Assembly (NCBI GenBank): GCA_018701215.1
Contig: JABIWH010000011.1
Location: 1 to 64,000 of the forward strand
Length of the DNA: 64,000 bases
From: Rhodospirillaceae bacterium
Lineage (GTDB): Bacteria > Pseudomonadota > Alphaproteobacteria > GCA-2731375
Direction: 5' to 3'
Positions within the stretch are counted from its first letter, which is position 1, and each line of letters opens with the position of its first letter. The notes below the pieces were generated by a model, which saw nothing but the letters and a program-made list of their open reading frames with translations, was not told where the DNA came from and did not search any database. Made by a program: the position numbers and the translations under genes. Shown here piece after piece: positions 1-9,420 of the stretch.

Positions 1-1648
1 TATCCGCCTCCGGGTCGGAGGGGCAGATCAGCACCAGGTCTATTTCCCGTTCCTCGATCAGGGCTTTGGGCTCTAACTCGTTGGTGGCGCGGAGGAATTT
101 TATGGTATCGACGATGCCGCCGGTGTTGCGGTGATAGGGCGTGGCGATCACGAAATGAAGCGTGCGGTAAAGCAGTTCCGGCCCGGAATAGATGAAATTC
201 AACACGGTTTGCGGGCGGTCTTCGTAGTTCACGGCTAAAAACAGCGCCATTTCGGCCAATTCACACGCCTTGTCCCGTTTCGGTACGGGCAGTGCATGGC
301 GCAGCAAACCGCCGCCAATCAACGGCCCGGCGGCCAGCACGATAGCCGCTGCCACGCGCACCGCGGCCCGCCCCAGGCCAGGGCCGCCAAAGCGTGCGAA
401 AAAGACCTGCAGCAGGACGATGCTGGGGGGCAGACACAGTATTTGGGGATAGCCCATCCAGCGCGCCTCGCGCAGGGCCAGGGCTGTTCCGGCACAGAGG
501 AAGACCGTCAAAATGCCCCAATTGCGGCGGCGCACGCCCTGGAAGTGAAAGAATAAGACCACCAGCATCGGCACGGCGTAGAGGACCAGGCCAAGATGGG
601 CCACGGCCTTTGGTCCGGTACGGCGCAGATCATCTAGTTTCAGCACTGGGCTGACTTCGGCATTATTGCGGAACCAGACCTCGTAGACCAAGGGGTCCAT
701 GGCCGCCATGGGGCCGGAAAAGAAATCCGGCACCCACAATCCCAGGACGGCGAGGGCCAGGCCGGCGGAAGCGGCCGCCAGACCCAGGCGGAGTTGTTTG
801 CGCTTTACATTCGGCATCAACAGGGCAGCCAAGGCCAAGATTGCAAACAACGCGATGTGCACCACCGAGAGGCGGTCGAACTCTACCGTAAGCAGATCGC
901 TTGGCGGCCTTTCAACCACCAGTACCGATATCAAACCAACGCCCAGGCCTACAAGAAACAACCGCATGCGGCGCAAATAGACGCCGCCATGGACGATCCA
1001 GGCGGCAGACAACGCGGTTAGGATCATGGCCGCGCCCACCGCGCCCTCGAGACTGATCCAAAGCCCGATGGTGGCTGGTAGGGCCGCCCAAAGCGGCAGA
1101 TTTTTAGGGCATTTAACGGCCGAGAGGCGAAAGGCAAAACCCATTTGCCAAATGAACAGCAGGATATTCAGGCCATGATGATCCGGCCGCCCCACGGCAA
1201 ACTGAAAACTGATGAAAAACTGCACCGCGAACAGCAGGCCCAGCAGCATAAGGCCCTTCCTGTTCAACAGCGGGCGGCAGGCCCACAGCAGCACGATAAG
1301 GGCGCCAATATGCAGCACCGGGCCAATAATGGCTGCCCAGGCAAATAGGGCGACGTCAAAGCCCAGGAAAGGCGCACCCAGGACACCACCCAGCAGCAAC
1401 AGCAGGTCCAGGGGCCGGCTCCAGTGCAGAGCCTCGCCATAGGGGGCGTTGGAACGTGCCGATACCGGTTCGTACCAGTCCCCGCCATAGGCCAAATCCT
1501 GCACGCGAAGCACCCGCATATAGGCATCGGGGCCGATCAAACGGCCTTCGAGCACGAACCAATCGGCCAGGAACTGCAGCAAAACATGCCCGCCGACCAG
1601 CAATATAGCCGGGACAAAAGCCAGCAGAAGCAGTTCCCGCAGCCTCAT
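1..1648 (-). CDS. GT-C-fold membrane glycosyltransferase-like protein, partial (3' end beyond the window)
   Basis: The frame is open from the ATG at 1648 to the left edge (549 codons, no stop), so the C-terminus is missing. The ATG overlaps the TGA of the upstream paralogue (ATGA), so the two are co-translated. The product has an N-terminal hydrophobic helix, a first loop with GPDAYMRVLRVQ, many membrane segments, a GRPDHHGLN motif and a soluble tail. An acidic motif after the first helix and a DHH motif further on are features of GT-C glycosyltransferases such as STT3/AglB and PMT, which transfer sugars from lipid-phosphate donors on the periplasmic face. The paralogue shares the same landmarks (HWSRPLD, GRPDHH, ATPY-RN, IDLVL-CP). 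Donor and acceptor are unknown. Confidence 0.72.
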   Translation of the reverse strand, partial: MRLRELLLLAFVPAILLVGGHVLLQFLADWFVLEGRLIGPDAYMRVLRVQDLAYGGDWYEPVSARSNAPYGEALHWSRPLDLLLLLGGVLGAPFLGFDVALFAWAAIIGPVLHIGALIVLLWACRPLLNRKGLMLLGLLFAVQFFISFQFAVGRPDHHGLNILLFIWQMGFAFRLSAVKCPKNLPLWAALPATIGLWISLEGAVGAAMILTALSAAWIVHGGVYLRRMRLFLVGLGVGLISVLVVERPPSDLLTVEFDRLSVVHIALFAILALAALLMPNVKRKQLRLGLAAASAGLALAVLGLWVPDFFSGPMAAMDPLVYEVWFRNNAEVSPVLKLDDLRRTGPKAVAHLGLVLYAVPMLVVLFFHFQGVRRRNWGILTVFLCAGTALALREARWMGYPQILCLPPSIVLLQVFFARFGGPGLGRAAVRVAAAIVLAAGPLIGGGLLRHALPVPKRDKACELAEMALFLAVNYEDRPQTVLNFIYSGPELLYRTLHFVIATPYHRNTGGIVDTIKFLRATNELEPKALIEEREIDLVLICPSDPEAD

Positions 1649-3351
1649 AGCCGCACCCGATAGAGGCGCCATTCCGTCAAGGCCCGCGGTAATCTTAGAG
1701 GTTGCAGCCAGGCGGGCGGGTTGAAGCCGGCGCCATAAATGCGGCCCTCCCGGTCGGCGGGGCAGGTCAAAACCAGATCAATCCGCCGGGATTTGACGAT
1801 AGTCATTTGCGTCGCCTGGGCAGTAATGGGGTCTTCCGCGCGAAAAAACGCCAGGGTATCTCGCCCCCCCTGGGCATTGCGGAAATACGGCGTGGCGACG
1901 ACTTCATGGGCGCTACGATACAGGATTGCTGGCGCGACTGTCATGTAAGATAGAATACGTTGCGGGTTTTTGAAATGCGCGGCCAGGTACCGGGCAATGG
2001 TATCGGTTCGGCATTTTCTCGCTGTTTCCGCAACCCTGGGCAATTGTGCCGAAAGCAATAGCGGCGCGAAGGCAAAACTCAAGACCAGGCTGGTCCGCGC
2101 CAGAGAGTTCAGGAATATAAAAACTGTATTCCTTCTATATTTCAATGCATTAATACAGAAAATTAAAACGGCACTGTAGCCTGGCAGCGCGAGCAGGACC
2201 GCATAGGGTGCCCAGCGTATCTGCATCATCGACAGGGGCAAATAAAGCACTAAACCGGCAGTTATCAGCAGCCAAGGCCAACGTGTTTTCGCCACACACA
2301 GACGCCAAAGGCCGTAAGGCAGAGCGATCAGGACCGGGCCTAAGTAAAGTGTAACCTCAGATAACGACCGTAAACCTTTGGTTTCGCCGGCGTATTGGAA
2401 AATAGCGGCGGTAAAAACGGGATCTTGGCCCGCTAAAGGACCTTGAAAAAATTCCGGAAAAGCCCAGAATTCCGCCAAAGGAGCAAGGGCAAAAGCAAGC
2501 AAGCCCGGCCAGCGTGTTGGGGCCAGGGCGGCAACCGCGAAAGCGTTCATAATCAGGAGTAGTAAAAAGACATAAGCAATTGAAATTTTGTCATAAACTG
2601 GACTGGTTATTTGCTCAATCGGGTACTCTAGCAAGATAGCAATGGCACAAACTGATGTTGTCACGGCGCCTAGAACAAGGCCATGCAGGGCCCAAGCGCG
2701 GCCCTGGATCCACCAGCGAAGACCGAATAGAGTACAGGCTAACGCTATCATGAGGAGGCCTTCGACACTGACCCAAAGCATCAGACCCAAGGCCAAACCG
2801 GTGGCGGCGGCCCATATCGTGCCCTTGGTCTCCATCGCCCGTATCAGCGCGCCCAAGGCGCAGACGAACAGGAATAGAATCAAGGCATGATGGTCAGGAC
2901 GGCCGGGGGCGAATTGGTGATCAAGGAACAATTGCAGAGGAAACAACAAACCCAGCCATAACAACCCGGCGGGCGGCAACAGGGGGCGGGCGGCCCACAG
3001 CAGGGCCAGCAGGGTCAAAAGATGCAGCAAGGGCGAGATCCAGACCCCGGCCTGGTGCAAACCATCCTGCCAGCCGAGAAACGGCGCCAACAGTGCCGCA
3101 CCGGCCCACAACAGGGTATCGAGAGGCCGGCTCCAATGCAGATCATGGCCATGGGGGGTGTTGGCGCGGGCGATACGGTTATCGTACCAAGCATAGCCGG
3201 CGATCAGCTTTTGCACCCGGACCAGGCGCATGGCGCTATCGCTGTCGAATAGCTCGCCCTGGAAAACCGCACCATCCTGACGGCCGCTCATCCACCATTG
3301 GGCAAGCAGCAGGGCAAGGATCGATAAAATCAAAATTAATGGACGCGGCAT
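1645..3351 (-). CDS. GT-C-fold membrane glycosyltransferase-like protein (STT3/PMT-like)
   Basis: 568-residue polytopic membrane protein. After the first helix, FDSDSAMRLVRVQ supplies the acidic loop motif expected of GT-C enzymes, and GRPDHHALI resembles the DHH motif of oligosaccharyltransferase-like proteins. About ten hydrophobic segments are followed by a soluble C-terminal part (ATPYFRN, IDLVLTCPAD). It is paralogous to the next gene and overlaps it by four bases. Neighbours are a UGM-like flavoprotein and a GtrA protein, so a role in surface glycan or lipid-linked sugar transfer is inferred. The exact reaction cannot be read from sequence, and a related family without transferase activity is possible. 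Confidence 0.7.
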   Translation of the reverse strand: MPRPLILILSILALLLAQWWMSGRQDGAVFQGELFDSDSAMRLVRVQKLIAGYAWYDNRIARANTPHGHDLHWSRPLDTLLWAGAALLAPFLGWQDGLHQAGVWISPLLHLLTLLALLWAARPLLPPAGLLWLGLLFPLQLFLDHQFAPGRPDHHALILFLFVCALGALIRAMETKGTIWAAATGLALGLMLWVSVEGLLMIALACTLFGLRWWIQGRAWALHGLVLGAVTTSVCAIAILLEYPIEQITSPVYDKISIAYVFLLLLIMNAFAVAALAPTRWPGLLAFALAPLAEFWAFPEFFQGPLAGQDPVFTAAIFQYAGETKGLRSLSEVTLYLGPVLIALPYGLWRLCVAKTRWPWLLITAGLVLYLPLSMMQIRWAPYAVLLALPGYSAVLIFCINALKYRRNTVFIFLNSLARTSLVLSFAFAPLLLSAQLPRVAETARKCRTDTIARYLAAHFKNPQRILSYMTVAPAILYRSAHEVVATPYFRNAQGGRDTLAFFRAEDPITAQATQMTIVKSRRIDLVLTCPADREGRIYGAGFNPPAWLQPLRLPRALTEWRLYRVRL

Positions 3352-3382
3352 CTATCTCGCATCAATGAAGCCGAAGGATCAG

Positions 3383-4972
3383 TTACTTCTCCTCATGATA
3401 TTCGGCTTCGGTATTAACGGACCAGATATTCGATTTATCGCGCTTGCCGGCGATAATGTTATCCACCGCGACCATGGCGGTCAGCATGGAGTGATCCATG
3501 TTGTTGTAGCGGTGCATGCCGTTGCGGCCGAGGAGAAAAAGGTTCTCCAAACCGTCCGTAAAGTCGCGGATTTCATCGAATCGCTCGTAGCTGCCGAAAT
3601 AAGCCGGATAGGTTTTCGGTACCCGGATCACCACATGATCCAGCACCGCATCGGGCTCGATGACGTTGATTTTTTGCAATTCCCGGATGGCGAAGGCGGC
3701 CAGGGCATCGTTGTCCATGCTCCACAGGTCGTCGCCCTCGTCACAGAAATACTCCAGACCGATCCAGACATGCTCGGGATTGGCGACCAGATAGGGGCTC
3801 CAATTGTTGAAAAACTGCAACCGGCCCACCTTGACGCCGGTTTCCTGAACGTAGATCCAGTTGTCGGACATCTTTTCGCCGATATTCCGCCCCGTGGCAT
3901 CACCCCCCAGCTTCAAACGCTCCAGCAACAGGCCGACGGTGATAAAATCCCGGTAAATCAGGCCGTCCGAGACTTCCACGGTGGCACTTGGCGGGGCCGG
4001 CTCGATCGCCGCCATCAACTGGCGCACATCGGTGGTGGAGAAGTAATAATCTCCTTCCACGGCCTTTGCCTCGCCGGTGCCGTTCATCATGGTGGCGCCC
4101 GTAATTTGGCCGTTTTCTTGGCGCAGGCCGGTGATCTTGCAATTCATGTGAACTTCGCCGCCGCTTTCGCGGATCATCTCAGCCACCCGCTCCCACATCT
4201 GGCCTGGACCATGTTTGGGATAGAGAAACTTTTCGATCAACGAGGTTTCGACCTGCTTTTGCGCCAGATCGTTTTTGCCGCGGAAAACTGCGCCCAGGGC
4301 ATGTTTGACGATACCCAGCAATGATAAGCCCTTCACACGCTGCGCGCCCCATTCGGCGGATATTTGGCCACAGGGCACGCCCCAGACCTTTTCCGTGTAG
4401 TCCTTGAAAAAGGTTTGGTAGAGGCGGCGGCCAAATCGGTTGATGAAAAAGTCTTCCAGGGACGCTTCGGGGCGGATTGGTGCGATCTGGCTGCGCAGAA
4501 AGCTGAGGCCGACCGCCATGGTGGTGCCCAGACCCATCTTGCGCAAGGTTTCCAGGTTCAGCGACAGCGGATAATCGAACAGCTTGCCGTTCCACAGGAT
4601 GCGCGATTTGCGTGCCCTGACCAGCATGACCTCGTCCACCTGATCGGGATTTGGGCCATCGGCCGGCATCTCCAGCCAACGGGAATTGTTTTGGTAATTC
4701 AAAGCGATAGGGCCATCAGCGCCATCCTCCAGGCCCTGCAGAGGCAGAATTCTTGACCACCAGTTCATGACCCGGTCGGATTTGGAAAAGAAACGATGCC
4801 CGCCGATGTCTATGCGGTTGCCCGCATGCAAATAGGTCCGCGCGATGCCGCCCACGTTGTCCGAGCCCTCGTAAACAATAGGCTTGATATCCGTGCGCTC
4901 CAGCAATTCCAGCGCCGTGGTCAGGCCGGCGGGGCCACCGCCGATGATGATCGCCGTTTGTTTGTCAGTCAT
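3383..4972 (-). CDS. FAD-dependent oxidoreductase, UDP-galactopyranose mutase/amine-oxidase-like
   Basis: 529 residues from the ATG at 4972; a TTG 12 bases upstream is an alternative start. The N-terminal Rossmann motif IIIGGGPAGLTTALELL is followed by an acidic strand end (VYEGSDNVGG) and GGHRFFSKSD, the motif of the protoporphyrinogen-oxidase/UGM-like flavoproteins found in polysaccharide clusters. The C-terminal FAD segment reads LLGRNGMHRYNNMDHS. Family members are soluble or membrane-associated FAD enzymes acting on nucleotide sugars or lipid-linked substrates; the real substrate is unknown. It lies between the GT-C pair and gtrA on the same strand (31 bases to the GT-C gene), consistent with one glycosylation operon. 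Confidence 0.75.
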   Translation of the reverse strand: MTDKQTAIIIGGGPAGLTTALELLERTDIKPIVYEGSDNVGGIARTYLHAGNRIDIGGHRFFSKSDRVMNWWSRILPLQGLEDGADGPIALNYQNNSRWLEMPADGPNPDQVDEVMLVRARKSRILWNGKLFDYPLSLNLETLRKMGLGTTMAVGLSFLRSQIAPIRPEASLEDFFINRFGRRLYQTFFKDYTEKVWGVPCGQISAEWGAQRVKGLSLLGIVKHALGAVFRGKNDLAQKQVETSLIEKFLYPKHGPGQMWERVAEMIRESGGEVHMNCKITGLRQENGQITGATMMNGTGEAKAVEGDYYFSTTDVRQLMAAIEPAPPSATVEVSDGLIYRDFITVGLLLERLKLGGDATGRNIGEKMSDNWIYVQETGVKVGRLQFFNNWSPYLVANPEHVWIGLEYFCDEGDDLWSMDNDALAAFAIRELQKINVIEPDAVLDHVVIRVPKTYPAYFGSYERFDEIRDFTDGLENLFLLGRNGMHRYNNMDHSMLTAMVAVDNIIAGKRDKSNIWSVNTEAEYHEEK

Positions 4973-4996
4973 CTCGTTTTTCAATCATCGCGATGC

Positions 4997-5452
4997 TTAT
5001 GCGGAGAACAGGACCAATTTGCGGACGATGAAGTTAAAGGCGAATGATGTCACGGCCGCCGCTGCCTTGGCAAATACCAGGGATAGTGCCGCGAATTCGA
5101 TACCCAGCCACATCATGGTCTCGTTAACCGCCAGGCCGCCAACGCCGATGGCCACGAAAATAGCCATTTCCAGGCCGGTATTGGACATCCTGCGGCTGCG
5201 AAAAGCCCAATGAACAGAGCCAAAATAGGCCACCAGGGCGCCAAGGGTAAACGCTATCGGGTTGGCGACCAGATAATGCGCCCCAAGACCAACCGATAGA
5301 GCGTACAACAGGCCGACGTCCACCGCCAATGCCCCGGCACTGACAACCAGATACCTGGACAATTCGTGCGGAATGGCAAGCCCGCCGATATCTTCGGCGA
5401 TTATCTGGGATTGACGGCTCGAAGCCTCTTGTTCATAGGTCAGATGCGACAT
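4997..5452 (-). CDS. GtrA family membrane protein
   Basis: 151 residues: a 30-residue cytoplasmic N-terminus, then four membrane helices in two hairpins (RYLVVSAGALAVDVGLLYAL, NPIAFTLGALVAYFGSVHWAF, MAIFVAIGVGGLAVNETMMW, and a last helix ending FNFIVRKLVLF). The ending FNF--RK--VF is the GtrA signature. GtrA proteins are thought to move polyprenyl-phosphate-linked sugars across the inner membrane for O-antigen or cell-wall decoration. A strong ribosome site (GGAGGGAACCGT) precedes the ATG. It is probably the first gene of the minus-strand glycosylation operon and would supply lipid-linked sugar to the GT-C proteins downstream. Confidence 0.88.
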   Translation of the reverse strand: MSHLTYEQEASSRQSQIIAEDIGGLAIPHELSRYLVVSAGALAVDVGLLYALSVGLGAHYLVANPIAFTLGALVAYFGSVHWAFRSRRMSNTGLEMAIFVAIGVGGLAVNETMMWLGIEFAALSLVFAKAAAAVTSFAFNFIVRKLVLFSA

Positions 5453-5627
5453 ACGGTTCCCTCCAGCTCTGGGCTAAATATCTGGTGGTCTCGGCGCTAT
5501 CCGCCAGTGATCGCTCTCACATTTCGTAGTAATGGGGCGGGAACCGCCACAGGGCCCTTAAGCAGGGTCGCGAACCAAGACATTAGGACGGATTGGGTAA
5601 AGGCCGCGTAAAGATGAGGAATTTTGC

Positions 5628-6449
5628 ATGACAGACGAACCGTTTCATCCGGTAAAAGCCTATCGTGATGAGGCATTCCTGAACGGCCGCTCGGCCCGCC
5701 CCTTGCGGATCCTGGCCGAATATATGGAGCCGGAGGAACGTTTCCGCGAGGCACAAGTGCGCGATACCATCGTGATCTTTGGCTCGGCCCGCATCGCCTC
5801 GGCTGAAACCGCGCAAAATGCGCTTGCAACGGCCAAGGCTGCCGGTGCCGTGGAGGACGTGGCCAAAGCGGAAAAAGCGGTGAAAATGTCCCGCTATTAC
5901 GAGGAAACCCGTGAACTTTCCGCCCGTCTGACAAATTGGTCAAAGAACCTGGACCGCCACGACAAACGCTTCGTGATCTGCACGGGTGGTGGTCCGGGTA
6001 TCATGGAAGCGGCTAGCCGCGGCGCCTCGGAAGCCAAGGGGCTGAACATCGGCCTGAATATTTCGCTGCCGTTCGAGCAGTTCGCCAATCCGTTCGTGAC
6101 CCGCGGCCTGGCCTTTGAATTCCACTATTTTTTTACCCGTAAATTCTGGTTCGCCTATCTGTCGAAAGCCATTATCGCCATGCCCGGCGGCGTCGGCACC
6201 CTGGACGAATTGTTCGAGACCATGACCCTGATGCAGACTGGCAAGATCCGCAAGAAGGTACCCATCGTGCTGTATGGCAAGGAATTCTGGGACCGGGTGG
6301 TGGATTTTGACGCGCTGGTCGAATTCGGCACCATCAACGAGGCGGATCTGAAACTGTTTCACCGCTCCGACAGTGTCGATGATGCCTTTGAGTATTTGAC
6401 GTCAGAGCTGTCTGCACATCATCTATCTGATCCGTCACCGTATATGTAA
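5628..6449 (+). CDS. LOG family protein (lysine-decarboxylase-like Rossmann fold, TIGR00730 type)
   Basis: 273 residues. The hallmark PGGVGTLDELFE motif (residues about 185-196) and an upstream CTGGGPGIMEAASRGA segment place it in the LOG family, whose characterised members hydrolyse cytokinin riboside 5'-monophosphates or other nucleoside monophosphates at the N-glycosidic bond. The N-terminus carries about 80 residues more than minimal LOG proteins, including a charged helical stretch (residues about 70-100), as in the larger bacterial subgroup. The ATG is preceded by GAGGA. It stands alone, divergent from gtrA across 175 bases. The physiological substrate is unknown; cytokinin production should not be assumed. 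Confidence 0.85.
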   Translation: MTDEPFHPVKAYRDEAFLNGRSARPLRILAEYMEPEERFREAQVRDTIVIFGSARIASAETAQNALATAKAAGAVEDVAKAEKAVKMSRYYEETRELSARLTNWSKNLDRHDKRFVICTGGGPGIMEAASRGASEAKGLNIGLNISLPFEQFANPFVTRGLAFEFHYFFTRKFWFAYLSKAIIAMPGGVGTLDELFETMTLMQTGKIRKKVPIVLYGKEFWDRVVDFDALVEFGTINEADLKLFHRSDSVDDAFEYLTSELSAHHLSDPSPYM

Positions 6450-6458
6450 ATCAACGTG

Positions 6459-6475
6459 TTAGATAATTTGTCTAA
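6459..6475. promoter_or_regulatory. Inverted repeat upstream of the mesaconate-type cluster
   Basis: TTAGA-N7-TCTAA (arms 6459-6463 and 6471-6475) lies in the AT-rich gap before the CoA-transferase gene, 27 bases ahead of its ATG. It could be an operator or a fortuitous AT-rich palindrome; the arms are only five bases. Confidence 0.3.
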
Positions 6476-6501
6476 TATAGTATCTGAATTTGGAGTTTAG
6501 C

Positions 6502-7731
6502 ATGAACGGCATTTTGCGCGGCCTTCGGGTGATTGAGGGCTCGGCCTTTATCGCGGCGCCCAGCGCGGGCATGACCCTGGCGCAAATGGGCGCCGAAGTG
6601 ATCCGCTTCGATCCCCTAGGCGGCGGTCTCGACTATCGCCGTTGGCCGGTTACCGGGACTGGCGAAAGTCTCTATTGGGCTGGCCTGAACAAGGGCAAGA
6701 AATCCTTCGCCGTGGATATCCGTAATCCGCGGGGACGGGAGTTGCTGACCCAGTTAATCTGCGCGCCCACTGACAAGAGCGAAAACAATGGTTTCTTTCT
6801 GACCAATTTCCCTACCTCCGGTTGGATGTCCTACGACAACCTCAAGGCTCAACGCGACGACCTGATCATGCTGAATATCAAGGGTAACCGCGATGGCACA
6901 TCGGAAGTGGACTACACCGTCAATCCCGCCACCGGCTTCCCTAATTTGACCGGCCCGGCGGGCGCGGACGCCCCGGTCAACCATGTCATGCCGGCCTGGG
7001 ATATCGCCACGGGCTTGGCGGCGGTCAACGGCATCCTGGCAGCCGACCGGCACCGGCGCCTGACGGGGGAGGGGCAGTTTATCTCGTTGGCCCTGACCGA
7101 TATGGCTTTTGCCACCATGGGAACTTTGGGCTTTATCGGCGAAACCCAGATCAATGGCAGTGAACGCCCGGCCACGGGCAACGAGCTTTATGGCGCTTTT
7201 GGGCGGGATTTCGTGACCAAGGACGGCCGCCGGGTGATGATCGTGGCCATTACGGGCCGGCAATGGCCGGCTCTGGTGGAAACCGCCGGTATTGCCGACG
7301 GCGTGGCCGAGATCGAGGCCCGGCGCGGCCTGAACCTGCGCCAGGAAGGCGACCGTTTTTTAGCCACGGCGGAAATCGCTGCGTTGCTGGAGCCCTGGTG
7401 CGCCGGCCAGAATTTCGCCGATTTGTCCGAGATCCTGACCGCCGGAGGGGTTTCCTGGGGGCCGTATCAAAGCGTCGCTCAAGCTTTGGCGGAGGATTGG
7501 CGCTGCTCCACCGAGAACCCGGTTTTCGAGAACGTGGAGCAACCGGGCATTGGCAGCTATCTAACGCCGGGTTCGCCCCTTGATTTCGGCGCCGCGCCCC
7601 GCGAGGCGGTCCAGCCCGCCCCGGCACTGGGCCAGCATACGGATCAGATTTTGGCTGATATCCTTGGTTTAAGTGATGGCGAGATCGGCCAGTTGCACGA
7701 CGAGGGCATCGTCGGCGGTGGGGCGGGGTAA
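6502..7731 (+). CDS. mct: CoA transferase family III, 2-methylfumaryl-CoA isomerase-like (Mct)
   Basis: 409 residues from the ATG at 6502, chosen because GGAG lies six bases upstream; an in-frame TTG at 6490 has no such site. It is a CaiB/BaiF-type protein: GLRVIEGSAFIAAPSAG at the N-terminus, GGGLDYRRWP, LNKGKKSFAVDI, and a C-terminal LGQHTDQILADILGL. The N-terminal segments match, from memory, 2-methylfumaryl-CoA isomerase of the 3-hydroxypropionate bicycle, which moves CoA within mesaconate between C1 and C4. The neighbourhood supports this: methylaspartate ammonia-lyase makes free mesaconate and a MaoC pair could hydrate mesaconyl-CoA. An intermolecular mesaconate CoA-transferase is the main alternative. 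Confidence 0.78.
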   Translation: MNGILRGLRVIEGSAFIAAPSAGMTLAQMGAEVIRFDPLGGGLDYRRWPVTGTGESLYWAGLNKGKKSFAVDIRNPRGRELLTQLICAPTDKSENNGFFLTNFPTSGWMSYDNLKAQRDDLIMLNIKGNRDGTSEVDYTVNPATGFPNLTGPAGADAPVNHVMPAWDIATGLAAVNGILAADRHRRLTGEGQFISLALTDMAFATMGTLGFIGETQINGSERPATGNELYGAFGRDFVTKDGRRVMIVAITGRQWPALVETAGIADGVAEIEARRGLNLRQEGDRFLATAEIAALLEPWCAGQNFADLSEILTAGGVSWGPYQSVAQALAEDWRCSTENPVFENVEQPGIGSYLTPGSPLDFGAAPREAVQPAPALGQHTDQILADILGLSDGEIGQLHDEGIVGGGAG

Positions 7732-7737
7732 ACGAAT

Positions 7738-8892
7738 ATGGCCGCAAAACTACCAAATTCTAATCAACTACCGGAACTTAATATCGTCAAGGTGGAGCCG
7801 GTGTTGCTGCATGCGCCGATCGACACCCCGGTGATGACGTCATTTGGAACCCTGACAAAACGCGCCGTCCTGCTTGTCCGGGTCGAGGATGCGGAGGGCG
7901 CGGTCGGTTGGGGCGAGGTTTTTGGCAATTTTCCCATGCATGGGGCGGAAAACCGGGCCCATCTGATCCGTGATTATCTGGCGCCGATTACAATGTCGGA
8001 AAGCTGGGACACGCCAGCCGCCGCGTTCGCCGCCATGACCCAACAGAGCCATATCATGACCATCCAGTGTGGCGAGCCGGGCTCATTCGCCCAGGCCATC
8101 GCCGGTGTCGATATTGCGCTCTGGGATCTGGCGGCACGGCGGGCGGGTGCGCCGCTGTGGCGGCTGTTGGGCGGGGAGGGCGCTACCATTCCGGTTTATG
8201 CCTCCGGCTTAAATCCGCGCGGCTTTGAAGACATTGTCGCGGGCAAGTTGGCGGCGGGTTATACCGCCTTCAAGGTCAAGATCGGTTTTGGCCGGGAAAC
8301 AGATCTTGCCGCCCTTGCCGGCGTGCGCCAGCTGATTGGGGAACGGCGGTTGATGTCGGACGTCAATCAAAGCTGGGATCTGGAAACCGCCTGTGCAAAC
8401 TGGCCGGAATATTCCGAATTTGATCTGTCTTGGATTGAAGAGCCTATTGCCGCCGATCAAGGCCTGGACAGTTGGCGGCGTATTGCGGCACTTCCCGGCG
8501 CGCCGGTAGCGGCGGGCGAAAACCTGCTGGGCGATGCACAGTTCGATGACTATATCGCGTCCAAGGTTTTGGGCGTGGTGCAGCCGGATATGTGTAAATG
8601 GGGCGGTTTCACCAAGACCCTGCCCCTGGCCGGACGTATCATCGATGCGGGACAAAGTTACTGCCCGCATTTCCTGGCCGGCGCCATCGGTTTGCTGGCC
8701 TCGGGCCATTGTCTGGCGGCGGCGGGCGGTGGCGGTATGTTGGAGATCGACGCCAACCCAAATCCGCTGCGCGAACAATTGACCGGCGCTTTGCCCGCCA
8801 TTAACGACGGCAGAATGACATTGCCCGAAGGCCCAGGGTTGGGCGCCGCACCGGACCTCGATTTGATCCGGGATTTTCAGAGCAAAGGATAA
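7738..8892 (+). CDS. Mandelate racemase/muconate lactonizing enzyme family protein
   Basis: 384 residues, enolase superfamily. The N-terminal capping domain (GWGEVFGNFP, IALWDLAARRAGAPLWRLLGG) precedes the barrel, where FKVKIG supplies the KxK pair, DVNQSW the first metal Asp/Asn, EEPI the second acidic ligand and AAGENL the third; QPDMCKWGG follows on a later strand. Such enzymes abstract a proton alpha to a carboxylate (dehydration, racemisation or cycloisomerisation of acid sugars, dipeptides or muconates). It sits six bases after the mct-like gene and two before a GNAT gene, so it is probably in the same operon. The substrate is not assignable; a hydroxy-dicarboxylate or N-acyl amino acid is only a guess. 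Confidence 0.85.
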   Translation: MAAKLPNSNQLPELNIVKVEPVLLHAPIDTPVMTSFGTLTKRAVLLVRVEDAEGAVGWGEVFGNFPMHGAENRAHLIRDYLAPITMSESWDTPAAAFAAMTQQSHIMTIQCGEPGSFAQAIAGVDIALWDLAARRAGAPLWRLLGGEGATIPVYASGLNPRGFEDIVAGKLAAGYTAFKVKIGFGRETDLAALAGVRQLIGERRLMSDVNQSWDLETACANWPEYSEFDLSWIEEPIAADQGLDSWRRIAALPGAPVAAGENLLGDAQFDDYIASKVLGVVQPDMCKWGGFTKTLPLAGRIIDAGQSYCPHFLAGAIGLLASGHCLAAAGGGGMLEIDANPNPLREQLTGALPAINDGRMTLPEGPGLGAAPDLDLIRDFQSKG

Positions 8893-8894
8893 GC

Positions 8895-9359
8895 ATGAAA
8901 ATCCGTCCGGCGCGGCCTGATGAAATCGGCGTTTTGACCGCGCTTTGCATGCGCTCCAAGCAATCGAACGGTTACGACGACGCCTTCATGGCAGCCTGCC
9001 GGGAGGAATTGACGGTCACGCAGGCGGATTTGGCGGTGGGCGAATACTGGGTCGCAGAGGCTGTCGCCGAGGCCGATGCGGTCTGCGGTTGCGCCTGCCT
9101 GCTGGCCGAACCGAATGCCCGTTCGGGCGAAATCCACGCGTTTTTCATCGACCCTGAACAAAAGCGGCAAGGTATCGGGCGCCTGCTCTGGCAAAAACTG
9201 CTGGAACGCGCCCAAGACAGGCAGCTTGTCGAGCTATATCTGGACGCCGACCCAAACGCCGTTCCGTTCTATCAGGACCTGGGCTTTGTTGTTGTCGGCA
9301 GCAAACCGTCCGGCTCCATTCCGGGCCGCGAGATACCGCATATGAGAATTACGCTCTGA
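8895..9359 (+). CDS. GNAT family N-acetyltransferase
   Basis: 154 residues forming a single GNAT domain. Motif A is KRQGIGRLLWQKLLE (residues about 92-106), with the Q/R-x-x-G-x-G/A acetyl-CoA loop; beta-4 before it reads HAFFIDPEQ, and the C-terminal YQDLGFVVVG is the usual GNAT ending. It starts two bases after the stop of the enolase-superfamily gene behind GGATAAGC, so it is translationally linked. GNAT enzymes acetylate amines of small molecules or proteins. Next to methylaspartate ammonia-lyase an amino-acid substrate is conceivable but unproven. Confidence 0.85.
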   Translation: MKIRPARPDEIGVLTALCMRSKQSNGYDDAFMAACREELTVTQADLAVGEYWVAEAVAEADAVCGCACLLAEPNARSGEIHAFFIDPEQKRQGIGRLLWQKLLERAQDRQLVELYLDADPNAVPFYQDLGFVVVGSKPSGSIPGREIPHMRITL

Positions 9360-9420
9360 CGCTGACCGCGGATTTTCGATAACATAACCAGGCATTGGAA
9401 AATTGACTGGGAATAATCGG

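Noticed and set aside
3365..4324. Plus-strand frame of about 319 codons opposite the UGM-like flavoprotein
   Set aside because: Antisense to a gene with clear FAD motifs; no ribosome site, no recognisable domain.
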